Below, in pieces: positions 34,355 through 43,522 of a DNA stretch of 64,000 nt (the stretch's first letter is position 1; every line of letters begins with the position of its first letter). Under the pieces are notes generated by a model. The model did no database searches. It was not told where the DNA came from and saw only the letters and a program-made list of their open reading frames with translations. Source of the DNA: Daejeonia sp002484105 (GTDB lineage: Bacteria; Bacteroidota; Bacteroidia; Flavobacteriales; Weeksellaceae); NCBI RefSeq assembly GCF_051175565.1, contig NZ_CP195105.1:1240001-1304000 (forward strand), in the 5' to 3' direction. A program made the translations under genes and the position numbers.

Positions 34355-35974
34355 TTATAGGATGGCACCCGCAGAGTCTCCCATTTCTTCTTCCAGAGCT
34401 TTACGTTCCAGACGCTGGACTTCTTCTTTTCTCCTTCTTTTGTTGATGAGCTGCTTCCCGATGTAGCTTCTCCGGAATCGCAGAATGGTAAAGCGTATCC
34501 TGCCGAAATGATGAAAATAAACATAAAGCATCACCCCAATCCCGGCAATGATGACGTATCCGAAAATTTCCTTTGTAGCTCCCAGGACAGCATTGATCTG
34601 TGTTGGGCGCAGCCCTGCCAGAGCATCGCGGGAAGGGAGATTATTGGCATCCATATATACGGCAAGATTACTGATGCTCTGCCACTGAAGCAGATATTGC
34701 AGCCAGGAGAAAAAGGCTGTAAACAGACCAATGGATACAAAAGAACGCCAGACAATGATCAGGCCGATGGCTGCAAGCATATCAGTAGGATTCAGTTTGT
34801 CCAGTGTGTAATACCAGATCGAGATAAACAAAATACACATCCCGAAGCCTCTCAGGAACATGGGAATCACCCACATAGAAAAACTGAAGTCGCGCACCAT
34901 TCCAAAATACATATAGACGCAATACAGCGTATAGGAAGCAAACCCGAGAAGAATATAAAACTTAATCGGCATCATCTGCCTGAACCAGTAATATCCAACA
35001 TATCCGCCGAAAACAATGCCCGGAAGCGAAAGCAGGTAAATCTCTGCCGTGATATGATAATCATACCCCAGAACGCCCACACAAAAAACAGTCTGCAACG
35101 TCCCCAAACCGAGAAACATTCCGGTAAAGAACAGCATGAGAAGCCCATGGCGGACATTTGATTTTTCAAATATTCTGAAAGAAAGATACGGACGCTTTAG
35201 TGTCACCTGCCGTACCGACATCAGAACTGTAGACATCACAAAAACTCCGAAAGCAAGTTTCATACGGTCGGACGAAAACCAGTCCTGCGATTTTCCGAAT
35301 GCGAATACATATGCCAGAGACATAAAACATACAGCAAAAAGTATAGCACTGAGCCAGTCAATGTAATACAATGGCACTTTGCGGATGCTCCGGTGGTTGT
35401 GCATGAAAATCACGGCAAGCATAGACATCACAAGACAGAATGCAGCAACATACATATACGCAATCTGCCAGTTCAGGCGGTAGGTGATTTCAGTTATCAC
35501 AACATAAGTAAGCCATATAGCACATAGAACATATGGATAAAAAATGGAGTAAAATTTCCCACGGTTGCCATCGGGGCTGACAATAAACATCAGCACAATC
35601 AGCATCTGCATGGATCCGAACATTTTGAAAAAACCGATGGCCAGGCTGCACAGAACAATAACGTAGGGCTGTGTCGTAGTCCCGATAATATAGCTGAATG
35701 CAGCCAAGAGTATAAAAACTCCCGATACAATTTCCTTTACCCTGAAACGGTTTCTTACCCTTACCATCAGAGGCATGGCAATACCCATTCCGACAGCGTT
35801 GGCGTAATATCCCCACATAAAATAGTCAGCCTGGCTACCACTTTCGGCGGCCATATACGATATATTGGTCGTATAGATTCCGCTCACGGCCAGGAAGGCA
35901 AACTGGAATATCATCAGCAGGAGCAGTGCTGCCCATTTGGGTACCCAGTCGTAGAAATATCCACTCTTATACAT
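34355..35974 (-). CDS. MFS drug efflux permease, EmrB/DHA2-like
   Basis: Inner-membrane proton-driven exporter of 539 residues with about 14 hydrophobic segments, the number expected for DHA2 (EmrB, QacA) proteins. After the last segment is a basic C-terminal tail (RRSYIGKQLINKRRRKEE). The R-N-R-F-R-V-K stretch near residue 80 lies where the A-loop between helices 2 and 3 is expected. It is the third gene of a TolC - EmrA - EmrB set with all parts of a tripartite pump, so it probably exports hydrophobic toxic compounds out of the cell. Confidence 0.85.
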   Translation of the reverse strand: MYKSGYFYDWVPKWAALLLLMIFQFAFLAVSGIYTTNISYMAAESGSQADYFMWGYYANAVGMGIAMPLMVRVRNRFRVKEIVSGVFILLAAFSYIIGTTTQPYVIVLCSLAIGFFKMFGSMQMLIVLMFIVSPDGNRGKFYSIFYPYVLCAIWLTYVVITEITYRLNWQIAYMYVAAFCLVMSMLAVIFMHNHRSIRKVPLYYIDWLSAILFAVCFMSLAYVFAFGKSQDWFSSDRMKLAFGVFVMSTVLMSVRQVTLKRPYLSFRIFEKSNVRHGLLMLFFTGMFLGLGTLQTVFCVGVLGYDYHITAEIYLLSLPGIVFGGYVGYYWFRQMMPIKFYILLGFASYTLYCVYMYFGMVRDFSFSMWVIPMFLRGFGMCILFISIWYYTLDKLNPTDMLAAIGLIIVWRSFVSIGLFTAFFSWLQYLLQWQSISNLAVYMDANNLPSRDALAGLRPTQINAVLGATKEIFGYVIIAGIGVMLYVYFHHFGRIRFTILRFRRSYIGKQLINKRRRKEEVQRLERKALEEEMGDSAGAIL

Positions 35975-36010
35975 ACAGGTTTTTTTTCGTCCGCAATAGC
36001 GGATTTTCTC

Positions 36011-37246
36011 TTATTTTTCAAGTTGTACGTTCATATTCATACCGGCGCGCAGCCTGTCGATGTCTGAGGGTTTGTTGGAGGCGGTAAACTCAATTCGGAC
36101 GGGTATGCGCTGCTGCACTTTAACAAAGTTTCCGGTAGAGTTGTCGGTAGGCACACTGGAATACCTTGATCCTGTCGCGGCAGAAATAGCCGTAACCACG
36201 CCTTCAAATTTCTGTCCGTCCAGAGCATCTGCGGTCATCATCATTTTTTTGCCGATGGCAATTTTCGGCATCTGGCTTTCGAGGAAGTTGGCGGTTACCC
36301 ATTTCTGATTGCTCAGTACGATGGTTGCAACCTGCTGCCCGGCCTGGAGGAGTTGTCCTTCACTGATGCTTCTTCTGCCCATCACACCGTCGTAAGGTGC
36401 CGTGATGACGGTATATGATAGATTGAGTTCCGCCATTTCGAGGGCGGCTTTTGCACGTTTAATTTCGGCATCATTCACCCCGATTCTCGACTGGGTTTCG
36501 GTGGTGGACAGTGTTGCCGAATTTTTCTGATTCACCAGTGTTTCGTATGCGGCTTTGGTAGCTTCGTATTCTGTTTTTACGGCATCATATTGCTGTTGTG
36601 TCACGGCTTCGGAAGCCAGCAGGTTTTTGTAGCGGTTAAGGTTTTGCTGTGCATTCCAAAGTTTGGCTTTGGCGCCGGCGATATTGGAGTTCATTACGGC
36701 TACATTGTTGGATACCGTATTGACGGCAGATGAAGTAACATTTCGGGAAGCAAGAGCCGTCTGGTATGCCGCCTCTGCCTGTTCCACCTGGGTGCGGATT
36801 TCTCGGTCGTCCATCACGATTAGTGTGTCGCCCTTTTTCACTTTCTGATGCTCGTTAAAGCGTATTTCCTTTATATATCCCGGAATTCTGGTGTTGATCG
36901 GGTTGATGTATTCTTCCACTTGTGCCGATTCGGTGTAATCCTTGTCGCCGATGTGGAAATATTCGGTCACCAGCCAGTAAAAAGCACCTGAAATAATGAT
37001 GAATACAGCCAGATTGGCGAACAGAACACCATTTTTGGTTTTCTGTTTTTGTTTTGCACGCGTTTTCTGTGCCGCCTGATCTTTCGGGTTGCTGCGTTGG
37101 TGGTGCACTTTCTGGGTTTTGGCAGATCTGTTGCCGGTAGTGGGTGGTATACTGCTTTCCTTGTCTGTGGTCGGACTTTGTTCCGCAGAAGGTTTTTCGG
37201 CTCCGTTTTCCGGTTGGTTCCGGATATTCTTTTTCTTGTTTTCCAT
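36011..37246 (-). CDS. HlyD/EmrA-type periplasmic adaptor
   Basis: Protein of 411 residues. A charged, Lys/Gln-rich N-terminal tail of about 70 residues sits in the cytoplasm, followed by one membrane helix (GVLFANLAVFIIISGAFYWLV), then lipoyl half-motif (YIKEIRFNEHQKVKKGDTLIVMDD), a long coiled-coil hairpin (about residues 145-260), the second lipoyl half (APYDGVMGRRSISEGQLLQAGQ) and a beta-barrel. It bridges the MFS pump to the TolC-like channel. The unusually long basic tail is common in flavobacterial EmrA proteins. Confidence 0.88.
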   Translation of the reverse strand: MENKKKNIRNQPENGAEKPSAEQSPTTDKESSIPPTTGNRSAKTQKVHHQRSNPKDQAAQKTRAKQKQKTKNGVLFANLAVFIIISGAFYWLVTEYFHIGDKDYTESAQVEEYINPINTRIPGYIKEIRFNEHQKVKKGDTLIVMDDREIRTQVEQAEAAYQTALASRNVTSSAVNTVSNNVAVMNSNIAGAKAKLWNAQQNLNRYKNLLASEAVTQQQYDAVKTEYEATKAAYETLVNQKNSATLSTTETQSRIGVNDAEIKRAKAALEMAELNLSYTVITAPYDGVMGRRSISEGQLLQAGQQVATIVLSNQKWVTANFLESQMPKIAIGKKMMMTADALDGQKFEGVVTAISAATGSRYSSVPTDNSTGNFVKVQQRIPVRIEFTASNKPSDIDRLRAGMNMNVQLEK

Positions 37247-37257
37247 CTTTCTTTTTC

Positions 37258-38592
37258 TTAATAGAGTGTTCCGGTGGTTTTCAGCAGTTGGTAATACTGG
37301 TACAAAACGTTGATTTCTGCATTCACATAACTGATTTCAGCTTCTAATTTTGCCTGGGTAGCATCGGTCATTTCTACCTGTACAGCCAGTTGGTTGAGGT
37401 ATTTGGCTTCAATAATCTTATAGTTTTCCTGTGCGAGTTCCTGGGATTTCCTTTGGATGGCAGCATTTTTCACCGCTTCCTGATATTTTAGGTAGGCCGC
37501 ATTTACAGCCATTTCGATATTCTGTTTTGTAAGGTTCAGGGCATCTTCTGCCTGCTCTTTCTGCAACTGGCCGAGTTCTTCTTTCTTTTTGGATTTGTAA
37601 AGGTTGTCAATATTATAGGAAAGTGAAATTCCGGCTTCCCAGGTGTTGGAATACATATCGACTACCGGAAGTGTGTTGGTAATGGGTTTCTGCATATTGT
37701 AGCCGCCAAACGCTGCAAGTGTCGGCTTTTTTTCGGTATTGATGATTTCCAGGTTTTTGCTGGCCATCTGTATCGAAGTGCCAGCAGATTTCAGCAGCGG
37801 ATGGTGGTCATAAGCGAGATGGAGAAAATAGCTCAGGTTTTCTCCATTTTCAGGTTCCTGGATCTGTTCTTTTGGGATAATTTCTGTATCGGTGGGCAGC
37901 CCGGTGGCCTGATCGAGGTTGTAGTTCAGGATGCTTTTATTGTTGCTGATGGTCAGCAGTGCCTGATCAAGATTTTGTATGATCAGTTCACCACGGATGA
38001 CCTCATTTCTCGTAATCATTCCCTGGCTGTAGAATTTTCTGATCTGGTCCAGTCGCTGCTGGGCAAGCTGGCGGTTGTTTTCATAGACTTTTTTCTGGTT
38101 GATGAGTTTCAGCATGTCCAGATAGTTGGAGATCACGAGAAATCTGATGTTCTGTTTATTATTTTCCAGGTCGAGTTCGGCGAGCTGTGTTTTCAGGTCT
38201 GCAGCTTCCAGAGATTTTTTGATGAGTCCGCCTTTGTACAGAAGTTCGGTAGCTTCCACAGCATAGGTATTCCCGAAATGTGGCATGGCCATGGTCTCTG
38301 CATTCGAAAAATCTTTGTCAACGATCAGCGCATTGCCCAGATAGAAGGCGGTGGCAGAAGCCGAGATGTCCGGCAGCTGTTTCAGTCGGGTTACTTCTTT
38401 CTGCTGTTTTGCAATGTCGATATTTTTGGCGTTGAGTTTCAGCTGTGCGTGGTGGGCAACGGCCATGGCGGTGATGTCGTCAATGGTCATTTCTTTTGTA
38501 TTCTGTGCTTTCAGATAAGACGAAAACACAAGAAGGACAGCCAAAAAACACTGTGCAGTCTTCTGGTTGAATATCATTTTACCTTGTTTCAT
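37258..38592 (-). CDS. TolC-family outer-membrane channel
   Basis: Protein of 444 residues; signal peptide ends SSYLKAQ. The rest is mainly helical in two repeats, with TIDDITAMAVAHHAQLKLNAKN at the start and NDQATGLPTDTEI-like turns, the outer-membrane efflux protein (OEP) pattern. Two starts are possible: ATG 38592 or ATG 38577 (the latter has AAGG just upstream). A longer frame to 38628 includes the -7 element and is rejected. First gene of the pump operon, 79 bases after the AraC regulator gene. Confidence 0.85.
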   Translation of the reverse strand: MKQGKMIFNQKTAQCFLAVLLVFSSYLKAQNTKEMTIDDITAMAVAHHAQLKLNAKNIDIAKQQKEVTRLKQLPDISASATAFYLGNALIVDKDFSNAETMAMPHFGNTYAVEATELLYKGGLIKKSLEAADLKTQLAELDLENNKQNIRFLVISNYLDMLKLINQKKVYENNRQLAQQRLDQIRKFYSQGMITRNEVIRGELIIQNLDQALLTISNNKSILNYNLDQATGLPTDTEIIPKEQIQEPENGENLSYFLHLAYDHHPLLKSAGTSIQMASKNLEIINTEKKPTLAAFGGYNMQKPITNTLPVVDMYSNTWEAGISLSYNIDNLYKSKKKEELGQLQKEQAEDALNLTKQNIEMAVNAAYLKYQEAVKNAAIQRKSQELAQENYKIIEAKYLNQLAVQVEMTDATQAKLEAEISYVNAEINVLYQYYQLLKTTGTLY

Positions 38593-38602
38593 TTTACGGG
38601 GG

Positions 38603-38610
38603 CAAAGGTA
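38603..38610 (-). promoter_or_regulatory. -7 element TACCTTTG for the pump operon
   Basis: Exact TAnnTTTG match on the minus strand, 10 bases before the ATG at 38592 and 25 before that at 38577. The space between the regulator stop (38672) and this element is where an AraC-type regulator would bind. Confidence 0.65.
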
Positions 38611-38671
38611 ATATGCAGCGCATGCCATCTAAATGATTATAAAAACGAAAAAGATGTCCGAAAGTAATATT

Positions 38672-39514
38672 TTATTTCCGGAACTGGTTTCTGTAATCAG
38701 TAGGGCTCAGTTGAAGATGTTTTTTTATGAAGTGACTGAATGAGTATACATCACTGAATTTTAAAAGATAAGCGATTTCGTTCACGGGTTTTATGGTCGA
38801 CGAAAGTAGGGCTTTGGCTTCGTTCAGGGTAAATTCGGTGATGATCTGATTGGCGGTTTTCCCGGTTACTTCTTTTACTACAGAAGAGAGGTGCCTTGTG
38901 GAGAGAAACATTTTTTCTGCATAAAAACCAACCGATTTTTCTTCCAGATAATTGTCTGAAACCAGTTTGATGAACTGCAGCACAATTTGTTCCGAGCGTG
39001 TCATTGCCGATCGGGAGTCTTCGCTGTTAGCTTCCGAGACAATACCTGCCAGCTGGTAAAGTATGGCACTCATGAGGCTCTCGACAATTTCTTCAAAATA
39101 CATACTGGAGGCGGGGTACTGTTTAAGAAAGAATTTCAATGAGGTGAGACAGCTCCAGAATCCGGAAATTTCGGTCTCGTCCAGCCGGAAATTGGTGCGC
39201 ATTACCTGCCGTACATTCTGGTAAACACTCAGGCGGTTGAATTTCAGGGTGAGTTTTTCCACATAGCTGCGTTTGTAGATCAGCATGTAGAGCTCTATTC
39301 CCTCGCTGATGTGCAGATATTCGTATACAGAATTGGTGTCTATCAGGATGGCAGACTGCTCGCAGAGCTCAATACGATGGATTTGTTCTTTCAGCGTGAT
39401 ATGTCCCTTTTTCAGAAAAAGAATGGCAGGATTTTTCGGATGATAGGGATGTCCGATAATCAGATGTTCGAGGAAATCTTTTTCTGTATATACTTTGATG
39501 TCATCAGCAATCAC
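38672..39514 (-). CDS. AraC-family transcriptional regulator
   Basis: Protein of 280 residues. N-terminal about 170 residues form a cupin-like effector domain; the last 100 contain two helix-turn-helix units (FYAEKMFLSTRHLSSVVKEVTGKTANQIITEF and INEIAYLLKFSDVYSFSHFIKKHLQLSPTDYR type). The only in-frame start at the expected place is GTG at 39514, 16 bases after a -7 element. Its position directly upstream of the efflux genes suggests it controls them. Confidence 0.88.
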   Translation of the reverse strand: MIADDIKVYTEKDFLEHLIIGHPYHPKNPAILFLKKGHITLKEQIHRIELCEQSAILIDTNSVYEYLHISEGIELYMLIYKRSYVEKLTLKFNRLSVYQNVRQVMRTNFRLDETEISGFWSCLTSLKFFLKQYPASSMYFEEIVESLMSAILYQLAGIVSEANSEDSRSAMTRSEQIVLQFIKLVSDNYLEEKSVGFYAEKMFLSTRHLSSVVKEVTGKTANQIITEFTLNEAKALLSSTIKPVNEIAYLLKFSDVYSFSHFIKKHLQLSPTDYRNQFRK

Positions 39515-39530
39515 AGGATTATTTTTCAGA

Positions 39531-39538
39531 CAAAAGTA
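39531..39538 (-). promoter_or_regulatory. -7 element TACTTTTG for the AraC gene
   Basis: Minus-strand TAnnTTTG match 16 bases before the GTG start, supporting that unusual start codon. Confidence 0.6.
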
Positions 39539-39591
39539 AAGTTTTTGAGGCAGAAGATTCGTAATTATATTGAGAACCCTTTTTCATGGTA

Positions 39592-39623
39592 TTGCAACCA
39601 GAGTGAATTCTTGCGTAACTTTG
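39592..39623 (+). promoter_or_regulatory. Complete promoter in front of RNA element B
   Basis: -33 TTG (39592-39594), 21-base spacer, -7 TAACTTTG (39616-39623), both matching the flavobacterial consensus. Transcription would begin close to 39629, the first base of the closing helix of element B. Confidence 0.65.
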
Positions 39624-39743
39624 CATTTGCGCGAGGGATAGAAACGGTTACCCCGCAGCTGTCCGGCATAGGGGTGGCGCGAGGAGTAATAGTGGATAGC
39701 CCGGCCCACCGCTGCAGGTTCAGCAATGGCAGGGGACGCGCCC
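39621..39743 (+). ncRNA. Structured RNA-like repeat element, copy B
   Basis: A 123-base relative of the element at 5824-5965. Closing helix GCGCG (39629-39633) with CGCGC (39737-39741); in copy A this is GCGTG with CACGC. Also ACCCC/GGGGT (39650-39675 region), CGAGGAGTA (39680-39688), AGCCCGGCCC (39698-39707) and a variable apical hairpin GCTG/CAGC. A reading frame passes through it into the M16 peptidase, but the translation there has no peptidase similarity. The element ends 14 bases before the peptidase ATG, so it may be a short RNA, the peptidase leader, or both. Confidence 0.7.
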
Positions 39744-39757
39744 AAAAAACAGAATTT

Positions 39758-42622
39758 ATGCCCGTAAAACATACCGAAGTACAGCACACCGATCCCAATG
39801 GATACCGCTATACCACCGTCTCCCACGACGAAAACAAAGTCAGAGTTTATACACTTGATAACGGCCTGCAGGTATTCCTTGCACGCAATACAGACGCTCC
39901 CAGAATACAGACCTACATCCCGGTACGTACCGGCAGTAACAACGATCCGGCCGATAATACCGGACTTTCGCATTATCTGGAACACATGATGTTCAAAGGT
40001 ACGGCGAAGATCGGAACGCAGAACTGGAAAAAGGAAAGTGAGTTGCTGCAGAAGATTGCGGATCTGTATGAACAGCACAAGGCAGAACAACATCCTGAGA
40101 AGAAGAAGGAAATCTATCGCCATATCGACGAGGTCTCGCAGGAAGCCAGCCACTATGCCATTGCCAATGAATACGACAAGGCATTGTCTTCGCTGGGTGC
40201 AACGGGTACCAATGCCCACACCTGGCTGGATGAGACGGTGTACAAGAACAACATCCCCAGTAACGAGCTCGAACGCTGGCTGATGGTAGAAAAGGAACGC
40301 TTTTCGGGACTGGTATTGCGGCTTTTCCATACGGAACTGGAGTCGGTATATGAGGAATTCAACCGTGCGCAGGACAATGACGGCAGGCTTGTGAGCTACG
40401 CACTGATGGAGCAGCTTTTTCCGAAACATCCCAATGGGCAGCAGACCACTCTCGGAAAAGCAGAGCATCTGAGAAATCCTTCCATGAAGGCGATACACCA
40501 GTATTTTGAAGACTATTACGTGCCCAACAATTATGCACTGGTGCTGGTGGGCGATCTGGACTATGACAAAACCATTCTGCTCATCGACCGCTATTTTGGA
40601 CAGATCAGGGGAAAAGAACTTCCCAAAAAAACAGAAATTACAGAAGATCCGATTATTTCTGTATCGAAACGCACCGTAAAAAGCCCTACCATACCTCGTG
40701 TTCAGATCGCCTGGCGCACAGATTCGTACGGCAGCCGGCAGGCGATGCTGGCTGATATTGCAGCCAATATCCTCAGCAACAGTGGCGAAGCCGGTCTGCT
40801 CGATCTGAACATCAACCAGGCACAGAAGGCTCTGTATGCGCAGGCTTATTCTGTCGCCTTTCGTCAATATGGATATTTCTCGGCGGTGATTGTTCCCCGC
40901 GAAGACCAGACACTGGACGAAGGAGTCAACATGCTCCTTGAGGAAATTGAAAATATGAAGAAAGGGAACTTTCCTGAATGGCTGATTCCCGCAATCATCA
41001 ATGATTTTAAACTACAACGCATCAAAGCGCTCGAAACTGCAGACGGGCTCGCCTCCAATCTCTATGACGTCTACATCAAAGGGCGGACATGGAAACAGGA
41101 ACTTGACGAAATGGAGCTTTATGAAAGCATTACCAAAAAAGAACTGATGACATTTGCACAGGATTTTTTCCGGGACAATTATGTAGCGGTGTATAAAGAA
41201 AAGGGAATCAACCAAAATCTTATCCGCGTTGAAAATCCGGGCATTACTCCGGTAAAGCTCAACCGCAATGCACAGTCGGACTTTCTCAGAGAGCTTCTTT
41301 CTGTAGAAACAGAAGAAATAAAACCTGAGTTTATAGACTACGATAAAGAAATTTCCGACGAAATACAGAACGGACATCAGGTGAGTTTTCTTCGAAACCA
41401 CTACAGCGATCTTGCTCAGGTGAGTTTTGTTTTCCCTTTCGGCACCGATCACAGCCGCAGAATGGTGCTGGCCATACAGCTCCTGCAGTATCTTGGGACT
41501 GAACATTATTCGGCAGAAGAGCTGCGTCAGGAATTTTACAGGATCGGGATCACCACCGATTTCAAAACAACACCCGACCAGTCCGTCATCAGTATTGCCG
41601 GTCTTGAAGAGAATATTGAGCAGGGTATCGATCTGTTGCAGCAATGGTTTTTCCGTGCCGTACCCGATCAGGACGCCTATCAGCAGCTGATACAGACCAT
41701 TGCCGAAAGCCGCGAGGCCGCCAAAAAAGATAAAGGCCGTATCATGAATGCACTTACCAGCTATGCAAAATATGGCGCTCACAACCGCTACAATGACGTC
41801 ATCACCCTGCAGCAGATGAAGGAATTAAACGCATCCGAACTCACGGCCATCATAAAAGATTTATTTGCATATCCCTATCAGGTGCTGTTGTATGGGAAAA
41901 ACGAAACGGCTTTGCGTACTGCAATCTCCAGGCATACTGATGCCTCCACAAAAAATATTCCTGCACGCAGAATGTATCCAGAACCCGAAACAGGAGGCAA
42001 AGTTTTCTTCACCAACTACGATATGGTGCAGATGGAGATGAGTAAAGTCGCCCGCGGCACCACAGTCAATACCCAAAATTTTGGCAAAATCAAAGTATTC
42101 AACGAATATTTCGGGCGGGGTCTCTCTTCTATCGTTTTCCAGGAAATCCGCGAAAGCAAAAGTCTCGCCTATTCTGCCTACGTTAGTTATCAGACCGCCA
42201 CAGAACTTGGGCATCCCGATTATATCACCAGCTATATCGGCACGCAGCCCGACAAAATCAGCACGGCCGTCGATACTCTTGCCGAGCTGATGAATACACT
42301 CCCGCAGATTCCCCTGCAGTTTGGCAACGCCCGAAATGCAGTCCTGAAACAATTAGCTTCTACCAGAATTACGCGCACCAATATTTACTTCCGTCGTCTG
42401 GCACTCGAAAAGCTGGGCGTGCAAGGCGATCTACGTAAAGAAATTTACCATCAGGTGCAGCAGTTAACTTTAGAAGAATTAACAGAATTCTACCACCAAA
42501 ATATTAAAGCACTCAATTTCAATACAGCACTCATCGGCAAACGGGAAAATCTCGATAAAGAAGCCATTTCCCATGCCGGCGCGCTCACCGAACTTTCCCT
42601 CGAAGAAATATTTGGGTATTAA
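39758..42622 (+). CDS. M16-family zinc metallopeptidase (insulinase type)
   Basis: Protein of 954 residues, a two-half M16 protease. Seen: inverted zinc motif HYLEH (first residues of HYLEHMMFKG) near residue 70, the third ligand Glu about 80 residues later in ELESVYEEFNRA, and in the C-terminal half FNEYFGRGLSSIVFQEIRESKSLAYSAY, the substrate-binding region. No signal peptide: the start at 39758 (MPVKHTEVQH) precedes VYTLDNGLQVFLARN, the usual M16 opening, so it may be cytoplasmic. The frame is open 149 codons further upstream, but this covers RNA element B and part of the AraC gene antisense and is rejected. Confidence 0.92.
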   Translation: MPVKHTEVQHTDPNGYRYTTVSHDENKVRVYTLDNGLQVFLARNTDAPRIQTYIPVRTGSNNDPADNTGLSHYLEHMMFKGTAKIGTQNWKKESELLQKIADLYEQHKAEQHPEKKKEIYRHIDEVSQEASHYAIANEYDKALSSLGATGTNAHTWLDETVYKNNIPSNELERWLMVEKERFSGLVLRLFHTELESVYEEFNRAQDNDGRLVSYALMEQLFPKHPNGQQTTLGKAEHLRNPSMKAIHQYFEDYYVPNNYALVLVGDLDYDKTILLIDRYFGQIRGKELPKKTEITEDPIISVSKRTVKSPTIPRVQIAWRTDSYGSRQAMLADIAANILSNSGEAGLLDLNINQAQKALYAQAYSVAFRQYGYFSAVIVPREDQTLDEGVNMLLEEIENMKKGNFPEWLIPAIINDFKLQRIKALETADGLASNLYDVYIKGRTWKQELDEMELYESITKKELMTFAQDFFRDNYVAVYKEKGINQNLIRVENPGITPVKLNRNAQSDFLRELLSVETEEIKPEFIDYDKEISDEIQNGHQVSFLRNHYSDLAQVSFVFPFGTDHSRRMVLAIQLLQYLGTEHYSAEELRQEFYRIGITTDFKTTPDQSVISIAGLEENIEQGIDLLQQWFFRAVPDQDAYQQLIQTIAESREAAKKDKGRIMNALTSYAKYGAHNRYNDVITLQQMKELNASELTAIIKDLFAYPYQVLLYGKNETALRTAISRHTDASTKNIPARRMYPEPETGGKVFFTNYDMVQMEMSKVARGTTVNTQNFGKIKVFNEYFGRGLSSIVFQEIRESKSLAYSAYVSYQTATELGHPDYITSYIGTQPDKISTAVDTLAELMNTLPQIPLQFGNARNAVLKQLASTRITRTNIYFRRLALEKLGVQGDLRKEIYHQVQQLTLEELTEFYHQNIKALNFNTALIGKRENLDKEAISHAGALTELSLEEIFGY

Positions 42623-42658
42623 AAGAAGTTTTTAATCCACAACGAGAAAAATTTTCCT

Positions 42659-42847
42659 GATGAAGAGTTTAAAAGAGGCGATGTAAAGTTTAATTTGAAC
42701 GATCTAAAGTTTAAAACTTTTGATGTGGAATTTAAAACAGACGATGCAAAGTTTAATACGAACGATGTGAAATACAAAATGCAACGGATGAAGTATAAAA
42801 CTCCAGTCCGTTATGACAAAACGGGTATCCACTATTCTAAGACTGAC
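42659..42847 (+). repeat. Degenerate 21-bp tandem repeat (heptapeptide frame)
   Basis: At least six consecutive 21-base units (42659-42784), each beginning GAT and containing AAGTTTAA or a close variant, plus three weaker ones to 42847. Translated in the frame of the M16 gene they give D-x-K-F-K-T-x repeats (DVKFNLN, DLKFKTF, DVEFKTD, DAKFNTN, DVKYKMQ). The frame runs from just after the M16 stop to 43024; an ATG-started product would be 109 residues from 42695. No signal or promoter was seen and the 3' part overlaps the convergent gene, so coding is uncertain. Confidence 0.6.
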
Positions 42848-42950
42848 ATTCCCGGTGCTACAACAAATACCTCCGGCATCTCATCACACAACCGTGAAGA
42901 TATTACAGAGTCCTCAGTTTGCAGAGATCACAACAATGTCAAACCGTTGG

Positions 42951-43418
42951 CTACCGGCTTTTTTCACCCCAGGAATTCTGGTCAATCCAGCGTTCGCGGT
43001 TGTTGGTATCAATCAGGTAAGTGATGTCTTTCTGGCGAGTCAGCAGATATGTCTTGGTAACGGGGATGGGGATCTGCTTGCCTTCCAGCTTGTCGCAGCG
43101 TACAGAGATAATATTCTTGCGGCTGCGTTTGTAGTCTCCACTGAAAACATTCGATGTGGATTTGCCGGTTTCCTTATCATCAAAAATTTCCACATAAGTA
43201 GCCTTACCACCATTGAAAATCACGAAATCCCGTTCCGTATGATCTGGGAAATCTTTTACCATCACAAATTTCATATGGTCGATATTCAGGTATTCCAGCT
43301 TCTGATTGATGCCCTTTCTTTCTTCCAGAATATTGAGAATGGCATTCATTTTAGCATACTGTGCATGTGCAGAAAAAGAAACAAGAAGCAAAAGGATAGT
43401 AGCAAAGAGTTTTTTCAT
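42951..43418 (-). CDS. Small secreted protein of unknown function
   Basis: Protein of 155 residues with signal peptide MKKLFATILLLLVSFSAHAQ. The mature part begins with a helical segment (MNAILNILEERKGINQKLEYL) and continues as charged beta strands with a KRSRKNIISVRCDKLEGKQIPIPV stretch; one Cys. No family recognised. Its 3' end overlaps the plus-strand repeat frame (to 43024) by 74 bases. Confidence 0.75.
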   Translation of the reverse strand: MKKLFATILLLLVSFSAHAQYAKMNAILNILEERKGINQKLEYLNIDHMKFVMVKDFPDHTERDFVIFNGGKATYVEIFDDKETGKSTSNVFSGDYKRSRKNIISVRCDKLEGKQIPIPVTKTYLLTRQKDITYLIDTNNRERWIDQNSWGEKSR

Positions 43419-43522
43419 AGATGGAAACTTTCGGCGATGATATTTCTTACAAATTTAAGCATTTCGGCGTCTTTTATCTGAATTTTTATGATGGTAACCA
43501 ATAATCATTTGAAAATGAAAGG

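Noticed and set aside
39311..39757. N-terminal extension of the M16 peptidase (149 codons)
   Set aside because: It runs antisense through the AraC gene, then through a promoter and RNA element B; its translation has no peptidase features. The ATG at 39758 gives the normal M16 opening.
39584..40867. 427-codon open frame on the minus strand
   Set aside because: Antisense to the M16 gene and RNA element B; composition and lack of motifs mark it as a shadow.
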